Shown: positions 8,783 to 17,620 of the stretch, piece after piece | Layout of the letters: every line of letters starts with the position of its first letter | Numbering within the stretch: position 1 is the first letter of the stretch | Notes under the pieces: generated by a model | Database searches by the model: none | What the model was told of the DNA's origin: nothing | Seen by the model: the letters and a program-made list of their open reading frames with translations, nothing else | Translations under genes and position numbers: made by a program | Assembly: GCA_002309695.1 (NCBI GenBank) | Contig: DBXV01000023.1 | Coordinates: 5,852 to 69,851, forward strand | Source of the DNA: Myxococcales bacterium UBA1203 | GTDB lineage: Bacteria > Myxococcota > Myxococcia > Myxococcales > UBA5297 | Length of the DNA stretch: 64,000 nucleotides | Direction: 5' to 3'

Positions 8783-10870
8783 ATGAGCCATCGGCATTGG
8801 AGTTGGACAGGGACGCTGCTTCTCTGTGCGCTTGTTTCCCTGGGCGCGTGCAAGTCTTCCGACAAAGCGACGACGAAGGTGTGCGAGCTGACCTGCACGG
8901 AGCCCTCGGACTGCAGCGGTGAGGACATCTGCAACGACGGCTGCTGCGAAGCGCCGCCGCCCGTCTGCACGACGACCGCGGACTGCTGCCCCGGCCAGGT
9001 CTGCACCGTCTCCCGCCAGTGCAAAGCCAGCGCGGGCGACTGCCTGACGGACGACGACTGCGGAAGCTCGGGCGACCTCTACTGCATCAACAGCCACTGC
9101 GCCCATAAGGCCTGCTCCCCGGACGGAAGCTGCCCCGAGGCCTGGCAGACCTGTTTCTCCGGCGCCTGTGTGGCTTCGACCCCATGCAGCGGCGGATGCG
9201 GCGACGGCGCGGCCTGCGTTCTGGCCACCGGCTCGTGCTACCCGGCCTCCAGCTACTGCGGAGACACATCCTTCAACGTCCCGCCTGGCTACATGGCCGT
9301 ATTTCCCGACTTGGCCAATGTCTTCGAGGGCTGCGACACGCAGAAGCTCAGCTGCGCTGTCGCCGAGCTGCCTCCGCTGACGGTCAACGACATGGGGCGC
9401 CACGCCTCTCTCGATGCCGAGGCCGGCGGAACAATTGTGGCAGCCATGTATGATGGCACCTTCGGCGACCTCGTGATTCGCACCTTCGACAGCAAGGGCG
9501 AGATCCTCTCCACCCAGTGGGCGGACGGTGTTCCCGAGGGTGCGCCCGTCACCGCCGGCATCACCGGTCCCCGCGGCGGCATCTCCGAGGCGGGCGACGA
9601 CGTGGGGCAATACACAAGCATCAAAGTCGTCCAGAGCGGCGCCAATGCCGGGCTCGCCCACATCGCCTACTACGCCAAGTCGGACAAAGCCCTGCGCTAC
9701 ATCACGCGCGCATCCGACGGCACGCTGGGCAAGCCCGTGACCATCGACGGCGGCGCCGCATCCGGAGACGTGGGGCTCTACGCGGACCTCGCGCTGTTCT
9801 CGGACGGCGGCGAAATGAAGCCCGCCGTGGCCTACTTCCAGAGGTCTGCGGGAACAGAGACGGTCTGCGGCAATGTGAAGGGCACGGACGGCGGCAGCAC
9901 CCCCAGCCGCATGACCGCCCTGAAACTCGCCCGCGCGACGAAAGCCATTCCTGCCTCTCCCGACGACTGGACCGTGGAGACCGTCGCCTGTCACGTCATG
10001 CCCGCGCCCGCCTGCGAAGACTGCCCGCTGGCCTGCATTCAGGACGACGCCGCAGAGAACGGCACCCGCTGCATCACCGTCACGCAGGACTGCCTGGACG
10101 AGTCGGGCAAGAAGACCTGCAACTCCAACCAGCACTGTGTCGATGGCGCCTGCCACGAGAAGGCGGCCTACGCTGTTCCTGTGACGAATTTCGCCATGGG
10201 CAAGGGGCTCTTCCCCAGCCTGGCCTTCCAGGACGGCAGCAGCACGCCCTTCATCGCCTGGTATGACTCGGCCAGCGGCAACCTGATGCTCTCCTCCAAG
10301 AGCGGCAGCGACTGGACCACCAAGCTGGTGGACGGCGAGATGACCTCCGGTGAGGGAAAAACCGTCGATACCGGCGACGTGGGCCTCTACCCGTCCCTCA
10401 CCTTTGACCGACAGAAGAACGGCGCCGCTGTGCTCGCCTATTACGACGCCACCCGCCGCGGCCTGCGCTTCCTGACAGCCGCCGATCCGATGGCCCTGGC
10501 TTCGTCCAATCCTGCCGAACCGCCCGACGCCGAATTTATCGACAGAGGCCACGCGGCATCGGCGGACTCCTACTCGCCACCCGCACAGGTGGGCGCAGAC
10601 CCCGTTCTGCTCTCCACCGATTCCGGGCTCTACGCCGCCTATCAGGACGCCACGGCTTCCGACCTGGTTCTTCGCGGACGCAACCCGAACGGCAGGTGGG
10701 ACGAGCTCCAGAGGTGGAGCGAGGGCGCCATCGGCTACTACAACGGCATCGCGCTCTCCGGCGGCAAGCTCTGGCTGGGAACGGCCCAGATCAAAGCCGC
10801 GAGCCTCAGGGACAAGCCGCGCCTCTCCAACAGCCATCACCTTTTCAGCTATTCCCCATCGGCTCAGTAA
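8783..10870 (+). CDS. Large secreted Cys-rich lipoprotein
   Basis: About 695 residues. The ATG at 8783 has GGAGG 4 bases upstream and opens a lipoprotein signal peptide ending in the lipobox LGAC. Residues about 30-170 are packed with cysteines in patterns such as CTEPSDCSGEDICNDGCC and CTTTADCCPGQVC, resembling the Dickkopf-like Cys-rich modules common in myxobacterial lipoproteins. The rest has repeating beta-type segments (GDVGLYADLALF, GDVGLYPSLTF, AIGYYNGIALSGG) suggestive of a propeller or beta-sandwich, and a second Cys cluster (CEDCPLACIQDD) near 10,010. A role at the cell surface is inferred; no enzymatic motif is visible. The long open frame on the opposite strand here is a shadow of its G+C-rich codon use. 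Confidence 0.85.
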   Translation: MSHRHWSWTGTLLLCALVSLGACKSSDKATTKVCELTCTEPSDCSGEDICNDGCCEAPPPVCTTTADCCPGQVCTVSRQCKASAGDCLTDDDCGSSGDLYCINSHCAHKACSPDGSCPEAWQTCFSGACVASTPCSGGCGDGAACVLATGSCYPASSYCGDTSFNVPPGYMAVFPDLANVFEGCDTQKLSCAVAELPPLTVNDMGRHASLDAEAGGTIVAAMYDGTFGDLVIRTFDSKGEILSTQWADGVPEGAPVTAGITGPRGGISEAGDDVGQYTSIKVVQSGANAGLAHIAYYAKSDKALRYITRASDGTLGKPVTIDGGAASGDVGLYADLALFSDGGEMKPAVAYFQRSAGTETVCGNVKGTDGGSTPSRMTALKLARATKAIPASPDDWTVETVACHVMPAPACEDCPLACIQDDAAENGTRCITVTQDCLDESGKKTCNSNQHCVDGACHEKAAYAVPVTNFAMGKGLFPSLAFQDGSSTPFIAWYDSASGNLMLSSKSGSDWTTKLVDGEMTSGEGKTVDTGDVGLYPSLTFDRQKNGAAVLAYYDATRRGLRFLTAADPMALASSNPAEPPDAEFIDRGHAASADSYSPPAQVGADPVLLSTDSGLYAAYQDATASDLVLRGRNPNGRWDELQRWSEGAIGYYNGIALSGGKLWLGTAQIKAASLRDKPRLSNSHHLFSYSPSAQ

Positions 10871-10912
10871 GCGGCTCAGGCGCGCACTGAAGACATCCAC
10901 GACCTTCAAACG

Positions 10913-10950
10913 GAGCGGCCTTTCCTTCGGGAGCGGCCGCTCTTCTTTTC
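10913..10950 (+). terminator. Rho-independent terminator of the Cys-rich lipoprotein gene
   Basis: GAGCGGCC (10913-10920) / GGCCGCTC (10935-10942) followed by TTCTTTTC. Confidence 0.75.
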
Positions 10951-11002
10951 AGTCAATGCCAATGCGCCCGCGCAGCTTCCGCCGGAGCAAGGACTCAGCA
11001 CC

Positions 11003-11539
11003 ATGATTCACGACATTCTCATCTGGCCCGATCCCAGGCTCCGTGAGGTTTCGCAGCCCGTGACCGCCTTTGACGCCGACCTCAAAAAGCTCGCCGACGA
11101 CATGTTCGAGACGATGTACGCCGCCAAAGGCGTGGGGCTCGCCGCGCCGCAAATCGGCATTCTGAAGCGGGTCGTCGTCATCGACACCACCTCGCAGGAC
11201 CAGGACCTGACGCCGCAGGTGCTCGTCAATCCGGTCATCACGCTGAAGGAGGGCTCGCAGATTTTTAAGGAGGGGTGCCTGTCCGTGCCGGACGAAGCCG
11301 AAAATGTGGAGCGGGCGGTCAAGGTTGCCGTCAGAGCCTTCGATCTCTCAGGCAAGGAATTTACGCTCGAAACCGACGGCACGCTGCTGGCGGTGGCCCT
11401 GCAGCACGAACTGGAACACCTGGACGGCGGCCTGTTCGTTGACCACCTCTCTTCGCTCAAGCGCGGGCTCATCAAACGCCGCATGGTTCGTCTGAAAGAG
11501 GCCAAGCGCCGGGAAGCCAATTCAGCCAACAAGGAATAA
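11003..11539 (+). CDS. def: Peptide deformylase
   Basis: Removes the formyl group from the N-terminal methionine of nascent proteins; cytoplasmic metalloenzyme. The three signature motifs are present: GVGLAAPQIG, EGCLSVP with the metal ligand Cys92, and QHELEHLDG with His135 and His139. The last motif carries Glu where most deformylases have Asp (HEXDH), a conservative change. Length, 178 residues, is normal. The usual partner fmt is not adjacent: the gene stands alone behind the terminator of the preceding lipoprotein gene. Confidence 0.95.
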   Translation: MIHDILIWPDPRLREVSQPVTAFDADLKKLADDMFETMYAAKGVGLAAPQIGILKRVVVIDTTSQDQDLTPQVLVNPVITLKEGSQIFKEGCLSVPDEAENVERAVKVAVRAFDLSGKEFTLETDGTLLAVALQHELEHLDGGLFVDHLSSLKRGLIKRRMVRLKEAKRREANSANKE

Positions 11540-11683
11540 AAATGACGTTGGCCTAAGTCCGACACTTCCATCCTCTCCCCTCCCATTTGGGTCCCCCCAG
11601 ATAGGACCATTCCCTTTCCGCTGCTCTCACCGCAAATTCTTTGTCAGCCGGTTTCAACCGAACTGACTGACAGGAGCGCAGCG

Positions 11684-11874
11684 ATGGGGAACGTGGATGC
11701 GGCTGTCCGGGCCTATTTTGAAAACAACGCGGTTCTGGCCGCTCTGGTCAACGCGGGCATCTATCAGGGCAAACCAGTGGTCCGGCCTGAGGATGTTTCA
11801 CCGGCAGACACCTGGATGTTGCTGAGCTGACGGGAATTTCCATTGAGCAGGTCAAAGCACTGATGCCATCCTGA
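11684..11874 (+). pseudogene. Remnant of an Rpn/YhgA-type recombination-promoting nuclease gene
   Basis: A 48-codon frame (11684-11830) with a good ribosome site (CAGGAG) begins MGNVDAAVRAYFENN and continues IYQGKPVVRPEDVSPADT, the N terminus recalled for Rpn / YhgA-like PD-(D/E)XK nucleases. In another frame, bases about 11812-11874 read LDVAELTGISIEQVKALMPS then stop, which matches the usual C terminus of the same family. The catalytic middle is therefore missing and the two ends are joined out of frame: an internal deletion remnant of a gene normally about 300 codons long. The assignment rests on recalled family sequence, not on a search. Confidence 0.65.
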
Positions 11875-11977
11875 TTCTCAATGCCGCTCTCCCTGCAGCG
11901 GATTATTTTTTCCTTTATTTATTTCTGAATACTTATATTCGTTTTCTGTCTTTTATTTTTTTATCTATCCCTGTTTC

Positions 11978-12964
11978 TTAATTCTCCCCCAAACCAGATT
12001 CAGATGCACTGGCACTGACTGCATTGGCCTCACTGTCTGCCGCATCTGCCTGTTGCTGCTGTTCCTCACGTTTCTTTTTGGCGGCCTCCTCCTCTTCGGC
12101 AGCTTTCTTTGCCGCCTTTTCGGCGTCACGTGCGGCCTTCTTTTCTTCTTTTGCCTTGCGCGCCTGATATTTGGCCTCGCTCGACGCAATATCCTTCAAA
12201 AGCGACTCTGCTTTGGCGGCTTCCGGCGCGGCAGAAAATTCCGAGCGCAGCCGTTCAACCGCAGCCCGGGCAGCCTCAAACTGCTCCGCGTCACATCTCG
12301 ATTCAGCCAGACCGACCAGCGCTTCCCCCGCACGCACGCTTTCGGGAAAGTCCCGCATTACAACCTCATAGCGCGCCGCTGCTGATTTATAATGGTCGTG
12401 CCGCCGATAAAATTTGGCCACGCTCATTTCGTGGTCCACCAGACGTTCAATGACTTCCTTTAATTTTTCCCGGGCTTCCGCCGCATAACTGGAATCAGGG
12501 TATTTCTTGAGAAATTCAGAGAAATTGGAGGCCGCCCCTCTGACGGCCCCCTGGTCTTTTTCACAGGAAGGCGGAATAAAGAATAAATCCATCGGAATAT
12601 CTTTATAATGCGACAGCGCGATTCTGTATTCCGCGTAATCTACTTTTGGATGGTTCGGGTGCAGTTTGACGAAATTTTTATAGCTCTCGGCCGCCTCGGC
12701 AAATTTATCCTGAACAAAGAAATTATCCGCAATGGCCAAATCCGCCAATGCCGCCACCGCGGAATAGGGATGCCGATAACGGACATGCTCAAAAAACTGC
12801 ATGGCATCCAGATGCCGCCGCTCCTCCATGGATTTGAGTCCCAGCCGATAGTTGCCCTCCGCGTCGGGCGCAAATTCAACTGTTCCGGATGAATCTAGGT
12901 GAGCGCAGCCAAATTGGAGCAAAGCCAGCGCCGGCAATAACCAAATAAAAATCGTCCGTTTCAT
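11978..12964 (-). CDS. BamD-like outer-membrane assembly lipoprotein
   Basis: Lipoprotein with TPR-like repeats. The start at 12964 gives MKRTIFIWLLPALALLQFGC, a signal peptide with lipobox, preceded by GGAATTCAG; an upstream in-frame start at 12997 lacks this logic. Residues about 40-230 follow the BamD/YfiO pattern (YRLGLKSMEERRHLDAMQFFEHVRYRHPYS, AIADNFFVQDKFAEAAESYKNFVKLHPNHPKVDYAEYRIALSHY). BamD binds BamA and helps insert beta-barrel proteins. The C-terminal about 80 residues form an unusual highly charged Lys/Glu/Ala-rich coiled-coil extension ending in Gln and Ser-rich sequence, absent from E. coli BamD. No other bam gene is adjacent. Confidence 0.8.
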   Translation of the reverse strand: MKRTIFIWLLPALALLQFGCAHLDSSGTVEFAPDAEGNYRLGLKSMEERRHLDAMQFFEHVRYRHPYSAVAALADLAIADNFFVQDKFAEAAESYKNFVKLHPNHPKVDYAEYRIALSHYKDIPMDLFFIPPSCEKDQGAVRGAASNFSEFLKKYPDSSYAAEAREKLKEVIERLVDHEMSVAKFYRRHDHYKSAAARYEVVMRDFPESVRAGEALVGLAESRCDAEQFEAARAAVERLRSEFSAAPEAAKAESLLKDIASSEAKYQARKAKEEKKAARDAEKAAKKAAEEEEAAKKKREEQQQQADAADSEANAVSASASESGLGEN

Positions 12965-13010
12965 CTGAATTCCAAAGTTTCCCCGGCGAATAACCAAGCC
13001 CCCGCAGACA

Positions 13011-13049
13011 AAACAAAAAGAGGCAACGACCGAAATCGTTGCCTCTTTT
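13011..13049 (-). terminator. Terminator of the 13084-15315 lipoprotein gene
   Basis: Perfect 14-bp inverted repeat AAAAGAGGCAACGA (13016-13029) / TCGTTGCCTCTTTT (13036-13049); on the minus strand the stem runs into T-rich sequence. Confidence 0.9.
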
Positions 13050-13083
13050 CTATTTTAATAACGCTGATGCTTCACTGCACCTG

Positions 13084-15315
13084 TCAGTTGCCGCATGCGG
13101 CAGTGGCTGCTTCGTTCGAGAGGATCAGGAACTGAGCGCACTGAGCAGGCGTCGCGGCGGTATTGCCGCCGGGGGTCGCCAGCTGGCCGTCGCCCGTGAT
13201 GGCCGCGTTGTATTCCTGAACACCGATCACATTGCCGTCCTCATCAGTATTATCCACAGTGACGCCGATGGAGTAGTTCAGTTGACTTAGCTTCTGCGGC
13301 ACCTGAGCGGAATTCGGGTTCTCGAGAACAAAGCTGCCGGTCTTCACCTTCACGCCGGCATCCGCGACCAGATTCTTGAGCGCATCCATGCCATAATCAC
13401 CGGCGGCATTGAGGCCCATCATGCAGTAGCCATCCAGCGACTCGGCCGTCAGCAAGCTGCCAACGAGCGCACCAATATCCCAACTACCAACGCTCAAATT
13501 GGACAGCCAGTTATGCACGGCGATGGCGATGGTGGTGCAGGGAATCCAGTAATTGAGCAGCGTCCCCAGCTTTGCCGTGCGGATGTTGGGATACATTTCC
13601 ATTCCAACCTGATCCGCAATTTCTTCGCATTCGCCTTCTGGGCAGTCGGCTGTCAGACCATCTTTATCTTTATTGATGATGATGGGAGCGACCACCTGCT
13701 CAACAAGAATTTTAATCAGCGCGCCGTAGCGAATGTCGAATGAATGCTCCGTCGGCAATGTCACTTTGTATTGACCGTTGCTGAGCTTGGTCAGCTCCAT
13801 GGGATAGGTCACATCCACCGCCGAATCTCTCAGGTCCGCTTCCTTCATAAAATTGAAGGCGTGACGGCCGCAGGTCTTGTCGCCGCTCTGGCAATCGACA
13901 GTGCCGTCATTGCCGAAGCGCCACGTCCAGACCACGTGCGTCCACGATTCGTGAATCTCCAAAGAATTGTCGCTGGCCTGCTGAATCTGGAATCGGGCGC
14001 CGACATCAAAGTTCTTAATCATGCCCATCAAGTCGGAGCCAATCAGTTTGATGCTCTTATAAACAGGGCCAAACTGATCAATGTCATCCAGCGCGTCTTC
14101 AGCCGCATTGACCGCCAAGGGGAAGGGCTGGATACTGGCTAAAACCGCATTAATCGAAGGGCATTGGGCATTCGGGCTACCCACGGGGTCAATGCCGCAG
14201 TTGGCCAGAAGCGTGGTCAAATCCTGACCGTCCGTAAAAGCATCCCAAAGAGATTCACCTAAAAGTGGTATGGTTGGGGTTCCGCCACCATTCGGGTTCT
14301 GGCCACCCTTATACTCCCACGCCCACAGCGCGTAATAAATAGCTGTGCCGACAGGGGTATCAAAAATTGCCTGAACCAAATCAAACCACTTCCGCCAATT
14401 CTCCGGCATAATGTTGGCGAAGTTAATCCCCATGCGGACATCGTAATCGTGGTCGAAGTCCAAAGCGGGGGCCGGGAGCGTCAGGCTGACATTGGTGGGC
14501 GTCGCATGGCTGACAACATCTGACGTCACGGTGCAGGCGGTGCTGACGGTATTCCGCGAACTGTCCACGCCATAGGCATAAACAACCGCCTTGCTGCCCG
14601 CGAGAGCCTGTTCCATCGCAACCTGCGCGGAACTCCCGATGGAAATGGTCTTCACCTGATCCGAGAAGCCAGGATAACCGCCTGCCTTAATGGTGCCGCA
14701 GATGTCCTCGCCATTCTGGCCAAGACCAACGGCCATCACGTTGACTTCGGCAGAGACGGCATCGGACTCATTGGTGATGGAGACGTTCACTGTTCCGTAT
14801 GTCTCGTCTTCCGGATCAATAACGGGGCCCGTCGAGCCCTGAACGACGACCGCGATGGTCTGGCAGACCTCAGTCGCAGCGCCGCCGTTGCACGAATTGA
14901 CGCCGCCGACGGTCGCCGTGATGGTCCCCTGAGCGTTGGAGGCCGCGCTGTAAATAGTCACCGTGGCCTTGCCGTTTTCGTCCGTCTGCACAACGGCCTT
15001 GGGCTTATTGGACGAATTGGAGAATGAGACCGTCTTGGCGGGCGACATATCCAGCTGCAGAACGATGTTGGCATTCGCCACGTTCATGCCGCTTGCGGCG
15101 TGCTGCAAACGAAGCTCGATGGTTGTCTCCGACTTCTGGTCCATCGAAATTCTGTTGGGCGTCGCCGACAGGGTGACGTCGTACTCTCTAAACTCAAGGG
15201 GATTGTCAGGCGGCAGTTCGTCCTCCGGAGGACGCACTGCAGGGGAATCGCCGCAGCCGGCGGCGCCGAACGACAGGACCGCGCCAAGCATGGCCATTAA
15301 ATAGAACTTTTTCAT
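13084..15315 (-). CDS. Large lipoprotein with Ig-like N-terminal domain
   Basis: 743 residues. MKKFYLMAMLGAVLSFGAAGC is a clear lipoprotein signal peptide; AGGAGAG sits 6 bases before the ATG. Residues about 40-160 resemble a bacterial Ig-like/invasin-type domain (LSATPNRISMDQKSETTIELRLQ, VQTDENGKATVTIYSA). A second beta-rich region follows (YGTVNVSITNES), then a unique C-terminal about 450 residues with paired cysteines (CQSGDKTCGRHAF, CPEGECEE) and aromatic-rich helices. The function is unknown; outer-membrane or surface anchoring by lipid is inferred. It has its own promoter and terminator, so it is a single-gene unit. Confidence 0.85.
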   Translation of the reverse strand: MKKFYLMAMLGAVLSFGAAGCGDSPAVRPPEDELPPDNPLEFREYDVTLSATPNRISMDQKSETTIELRLQHAASGMNVANANIVLQLDMSPAKTVSFSNSSNKPKAVVQTDENGKATVTIYSAASNAQGTITATVGGVNSCNGGAATEVCQTIAVVVQGSTGPVIDPEDETYGTVNVSITNESDAVSAEVNVMAVGLGQNGEDICGTIKAGGYPGFSDQVKTISIGSSAQVAMEQALAGSKAVVYAYGVDSSRNTVSTACTVTSDVVSHATPTNVSLTLPAPALDFDHDYDVRMGINFANIMPENWRKWFDLVQAIFDTPVGTAIYYALWAWEYKGGQNPNGGGTPTIPLLGESLWDAFTDGQDLTTLLANCGIDPVGSPNAQCPSINAVLASIQPFPLAVNAAEDALDDIDQFGPVYKSIKLIGSDLMGMIKNFDVGARFQIQQASDNSLEIHESWTHVVWTWRFGNDGTVDCQSGDKTCGRHAFNFMKEADLRDSAVDVTYPMELTKLSNGQYKVTLPTEHSFDIRYGALIKILVEQVVAPIIINKDKDGLTADCPEGECEEIADQVGMEMYPNIRTAKLGTLLNYWIPCTTIAIAVHNWLSNLSVGSWDIGALVGSLLTAESLDGYCMMGLNAAGDYGMDALKNLVADAGVKVKTGSFVLENPNSAQVPQKLSQLNYSIGVTVDNTDEDGNVIGVQEYNAAITGDGQLATPGGNTAATPAQCAQFLILSNEAATAACGN

Positions 15316-15358
15316 CGCTCACTCTCCTGAGGAAGTTAGGGGAAAGACTGCGTAAAGC

Positions 15359-15387
15359 ACCTTAAACGCTACCGCTCATGCAAACAA
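15359..15387 (-). promoter_or_regulatory. Putative promoter of the Ig-like lipoprotein gene
   Basis: Minus strand TTGTTT (15387-15382), exact 17-bp spacer, TAAGGT (15364-15359), 44 bases upstream of the ATG at 15315. Confidence 0.55.
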
Positions 15388-15428
15388 AATCCATCGGACA
15401 TTTGTCCTATCCCAAATGGGGGATCTGC

Positions 15429-16361
15429 CTATCTTTTTTCTGTGTCGAAGGGGACGCCGCTGGCGGCAGGGGATCTGGAACGGCCAATAAATCCGGCAAG
15501 CACCAACAGTGTCAGAACGTAGGGCAACGCAAGCATTATGCCCGAAGGAAGGACATTGTGCAGGCTTGGGAGGGATGATTCCAAACCAATCCGCAGCGCA
15601 TTGGCCGCGGCAAAAAAGAGGGCGGCTGAGCAGGCGCCCAGAGGAGTCCATTTGCCGAAAATGACCGCCGCCAGCGCGATGAATCCCTGGCCGGCGGGCA
15701 TGTGATTACTGAACCGGTCCAGAGTTGCGATGGAAAGCGCGCTGCCGCCCATGCCGGCCAAAAGGCCGCTGGCAATGACGCAGCCGTAGCGGATGGCAGA
15801 GACACTGACGCCCAGTGTCGCAGCTGCCGCGGGCTTTTCGCCTACCGCCAGAATCCGCAGGCCTAAGGACGTTCTGTAAAAGAGGACGTGCATGGCCACG
15901 GGAATCGCCAGGGCAATCCAGGTCAGCCAGGTGTGACCGCAGAGCGTCCCCAGAATGGGGATGTCTTTGAGAAAAGCGAGGGACACACGGCCAATCGTCG
16001 CCGAGCCCGCCGTGTCCGTGTTTCCGTACATGGCTTCCACGAGGAACGTGACGCCCGCCATCGCCACCAGATTGATGGCGACGCCGCTGATAATCTGGTC
16101 GCTGCGCCAGCGGATGGACAGCCAGGCATGTCCCAGCGCCGCGATGCCGCCCGCCAGAATGCCCAGAGAGAGGCCCGCCCAGGCATTGCCCGTGGCCAGA
16201 GCGCCCACCGCAGCGAAAAAGGCCCCGAGGCGCATCATGCCTTCGAGCCCCAGCGCAACCACGCCGGAGCGCTCGGAGATGACGCCGCCCAGTGCCGCCA
16301 GAATGATGGGCGGCGCAAAATCCAGCGTCGAACGAATCACGGCTTCGATGAAGGCGAGCAT
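15429..16361 (-). CDS. ABC transporter permease, NupQ/YufQ type (nucleoside or sugar uptake)
   Basis: 310-residue inner-membrane permease with about eight hydrophobic segments. It resembles the second permease of BmpA-type nucleoside transporters: the start LAFIEAVIRSTLDFAPPIILAALGGVISERSGVVALGLEGMM and the loop GQGFIALAAVIFGKWTPLGA are hallmarks. It begins 2 bases after the stop of the partner permease, with GGAGG inside the end of that gene, so the two are translationally coupled. The operon's ATPase is of another family (see 17617-18426) and no BmpA binding protein is present. Confidence 0.88.
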   Translation of the reverse strand: MLAFIEAVIRSTLDFAPPIILAALGGVISERSGVVALGLEGMMRLGAFFAAVGALATGNAWAGLSLGILAGGIAALGHAWLSIRWRSDQIISGVAINLVAMAGVTFLVEAMYGNTDTAGSATIGRVSLAFLKDIPILGTLCGHTWLTWIALAIPVAMHVLFYRTSLGLRILAVGEKPAAAATLGVSVSAIRYGCVIASGLLAGMGGSALSIATLDRFSNHMPAGQGFIALAAVIFGKWTPLGACSAALFFAAANALRIGLESSLPSLHNVLPSGIMLALPYVLTLLVLAGFIGRSRSPAASGVPFDTEKR

Positions 16362-16363
16362 GC

Positions 16364-17620
16364 CTATTCACCTCCCTGAGCTGACCGGGCTTCGCGGGCC
16401 GCTTCCTGTCCGCCTGGCGCCGAAATCTCTGACTTCTGTGTCACTTTCGTGCCCTTTTCCGGCGCATCCCCGCCCGTGTTTTCCGGATTTTCCGGAGCAG
16501 CAGACGCCCGCTCATGCACCCTGAGGAAAACGTGCTCCATGATGGCGCGGCCGGCGATGAACAGCAGGGCCAGCCCCTGAATCAGCTCGGGAAACGTGCG
16601 GTGGATGTGAAGCAGCTGGAGCGCGGCGCCGCCGGTGCGAATCACGCCGAAGAAACAGGCCGCCAGCAAAAGTCCCAGAGGATGGTTGCCGCCGATGAGG
16701 CTGACAGCGATGCCGTCGAAGCCGTAGCCCGTGCGAAACACCGCTGGATACTGATGATGGATGCCGAGAATCAGCACCGCCCCGGCGAGGCCCGAGCAGG
16801 CACCGGAGACAGCCATCGCCAGATAGACGCGCCGCTCCACCGGAATGCCCGAAGCGCGGGCCGTCTCCGCCGAATTGCCGCTGGCACGCATCTCAAAGCC
16901 CAGCCAGGTCTTGTGCAGCAGGCACCACACGAGAACGGCGGCCACGACGGCCAGCAGAATGGCAAAGCCCAGATCGCTCCTCTGGCCGAAAAAACGGGGC
17001 AGCTCCGCTGTGGGGTCAATCTGGGCAGTGCCCGGCAGCGAGTTCCCCGTCTCGGAGCGCGCACTCAAAGGCCCCGTCACCAGCCAGCTCTCCACCAGAT
17101 AGATGGCGGTCCAGTTGAGCATGATGGTCGAGATGACCTCGTGGACGCCGCGCCGGACCTTGAGCCAGGCGGCGATGAGCGCCCAGAGCGCCCCGGCCAA
17201 CGCAGCCGCCAGAAGCGCCAGCGGCAGATGAATCCACGCTGTCCCGGGGTGAATGGCCTGCCCCACAAACGCGGAGGCAATGGCGCCCGCCACGAGCTGA
17301 CCTTCACAGCCGATGTTGAAGAGCCCCGCGGCAAAGGCCACCGCCACGGACAGGCCGGTGAGCGCCAGGACCGAGGCCTTCACGCTGGAATCGCCCAGGC
17401 CGCGCAGCGTCCCCAGACCGCTCAGAAACATCTTCTGATAGCCCGCGATGGGGTCGCGCCCGGTGAGCCAGATCGCGATGAAGCAAACCAGAAGGGCCAG
17501 GCCCACCGCGCACAGCGGCAGAAGCAGCGGATGATTCTGCGGCGCGGTCAGTCGTGCCGTCAGGCTGCGAAGTCTGCCGAAGAGTCCTGAGCCGGTGCTG
17601 TGTCGGATATCCGTCGTCAT
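16364..17620 (-). CDS. ABC transporter permease, NupP/YufP type (nucleoside or sugar uptake)
   Basis: 418-residue partner permease. Key family sequences are PIAGYQKMFLSGLG, GLFNIGCEGQLVAGA, VHEVISTIMLNWTAIYLV, GNSAETARASGIPV and GYGFDGIAVSLIGGNHPLG. It has about ten hydrophobic segments and a hydrophilic C-terminal tail of about 60 residues rich in Glu, Pro and Ala that is longer than usual. It overlaps the upstream ATPase gene by four bases (ATGA, 17617-17620) and is followed by the second permease after 2 bases. The family imports nucleosides or related sugars in other bacteria; the substrate here is not known. Confidence 0.88.
   Translation of the reverse strand: MTTDIRHSTGSGLFGRLRSLTARLTAPQNHPLLLPLCAVGLALLVCFIAIWLTGRDPIAGYQKMFLSGLGTLRGLGDSSVKASVLALTGLSVAVAFAAGLFNIGCEGQLVAGAIASAFVGQAIHPGTAWIHLPLALLAAALAGALWALIAAWLKVRRGVHEVISTIMLNWTAIYLVESWLVTGPLSARSETGNSLPGTAQIDPTAELPRFFGQRSDLGFAILLAVVAAVLVWCLLHKTWLGFEMRASGNSAETARASGIPVERRVYLAMAVSGACSGLAGAVLILGIHHQYPAVFRTGYGFDGIAVSLIGGNHPLGLLLAACFFGVIRTGGAALQLLHIHRTFPELIQGLALLFIAGRAIMEHVFLRVHERASAAPENPENTGGDAPEKGTKVTQKSEISAPGGQEAAREARSAQGGE

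Noticed and set aside
8597..10909. 770-codon open frame on the minus strand opposite the Cys-rich lipoprotein gene
   Set aside because: Low-complexity Gly/Ala/Arg/Val composition, no start context; it mirrors the high-G+C third-position bias of the plus-strand gene, which has a signal peptide, ribosome site, promoter and terminator.
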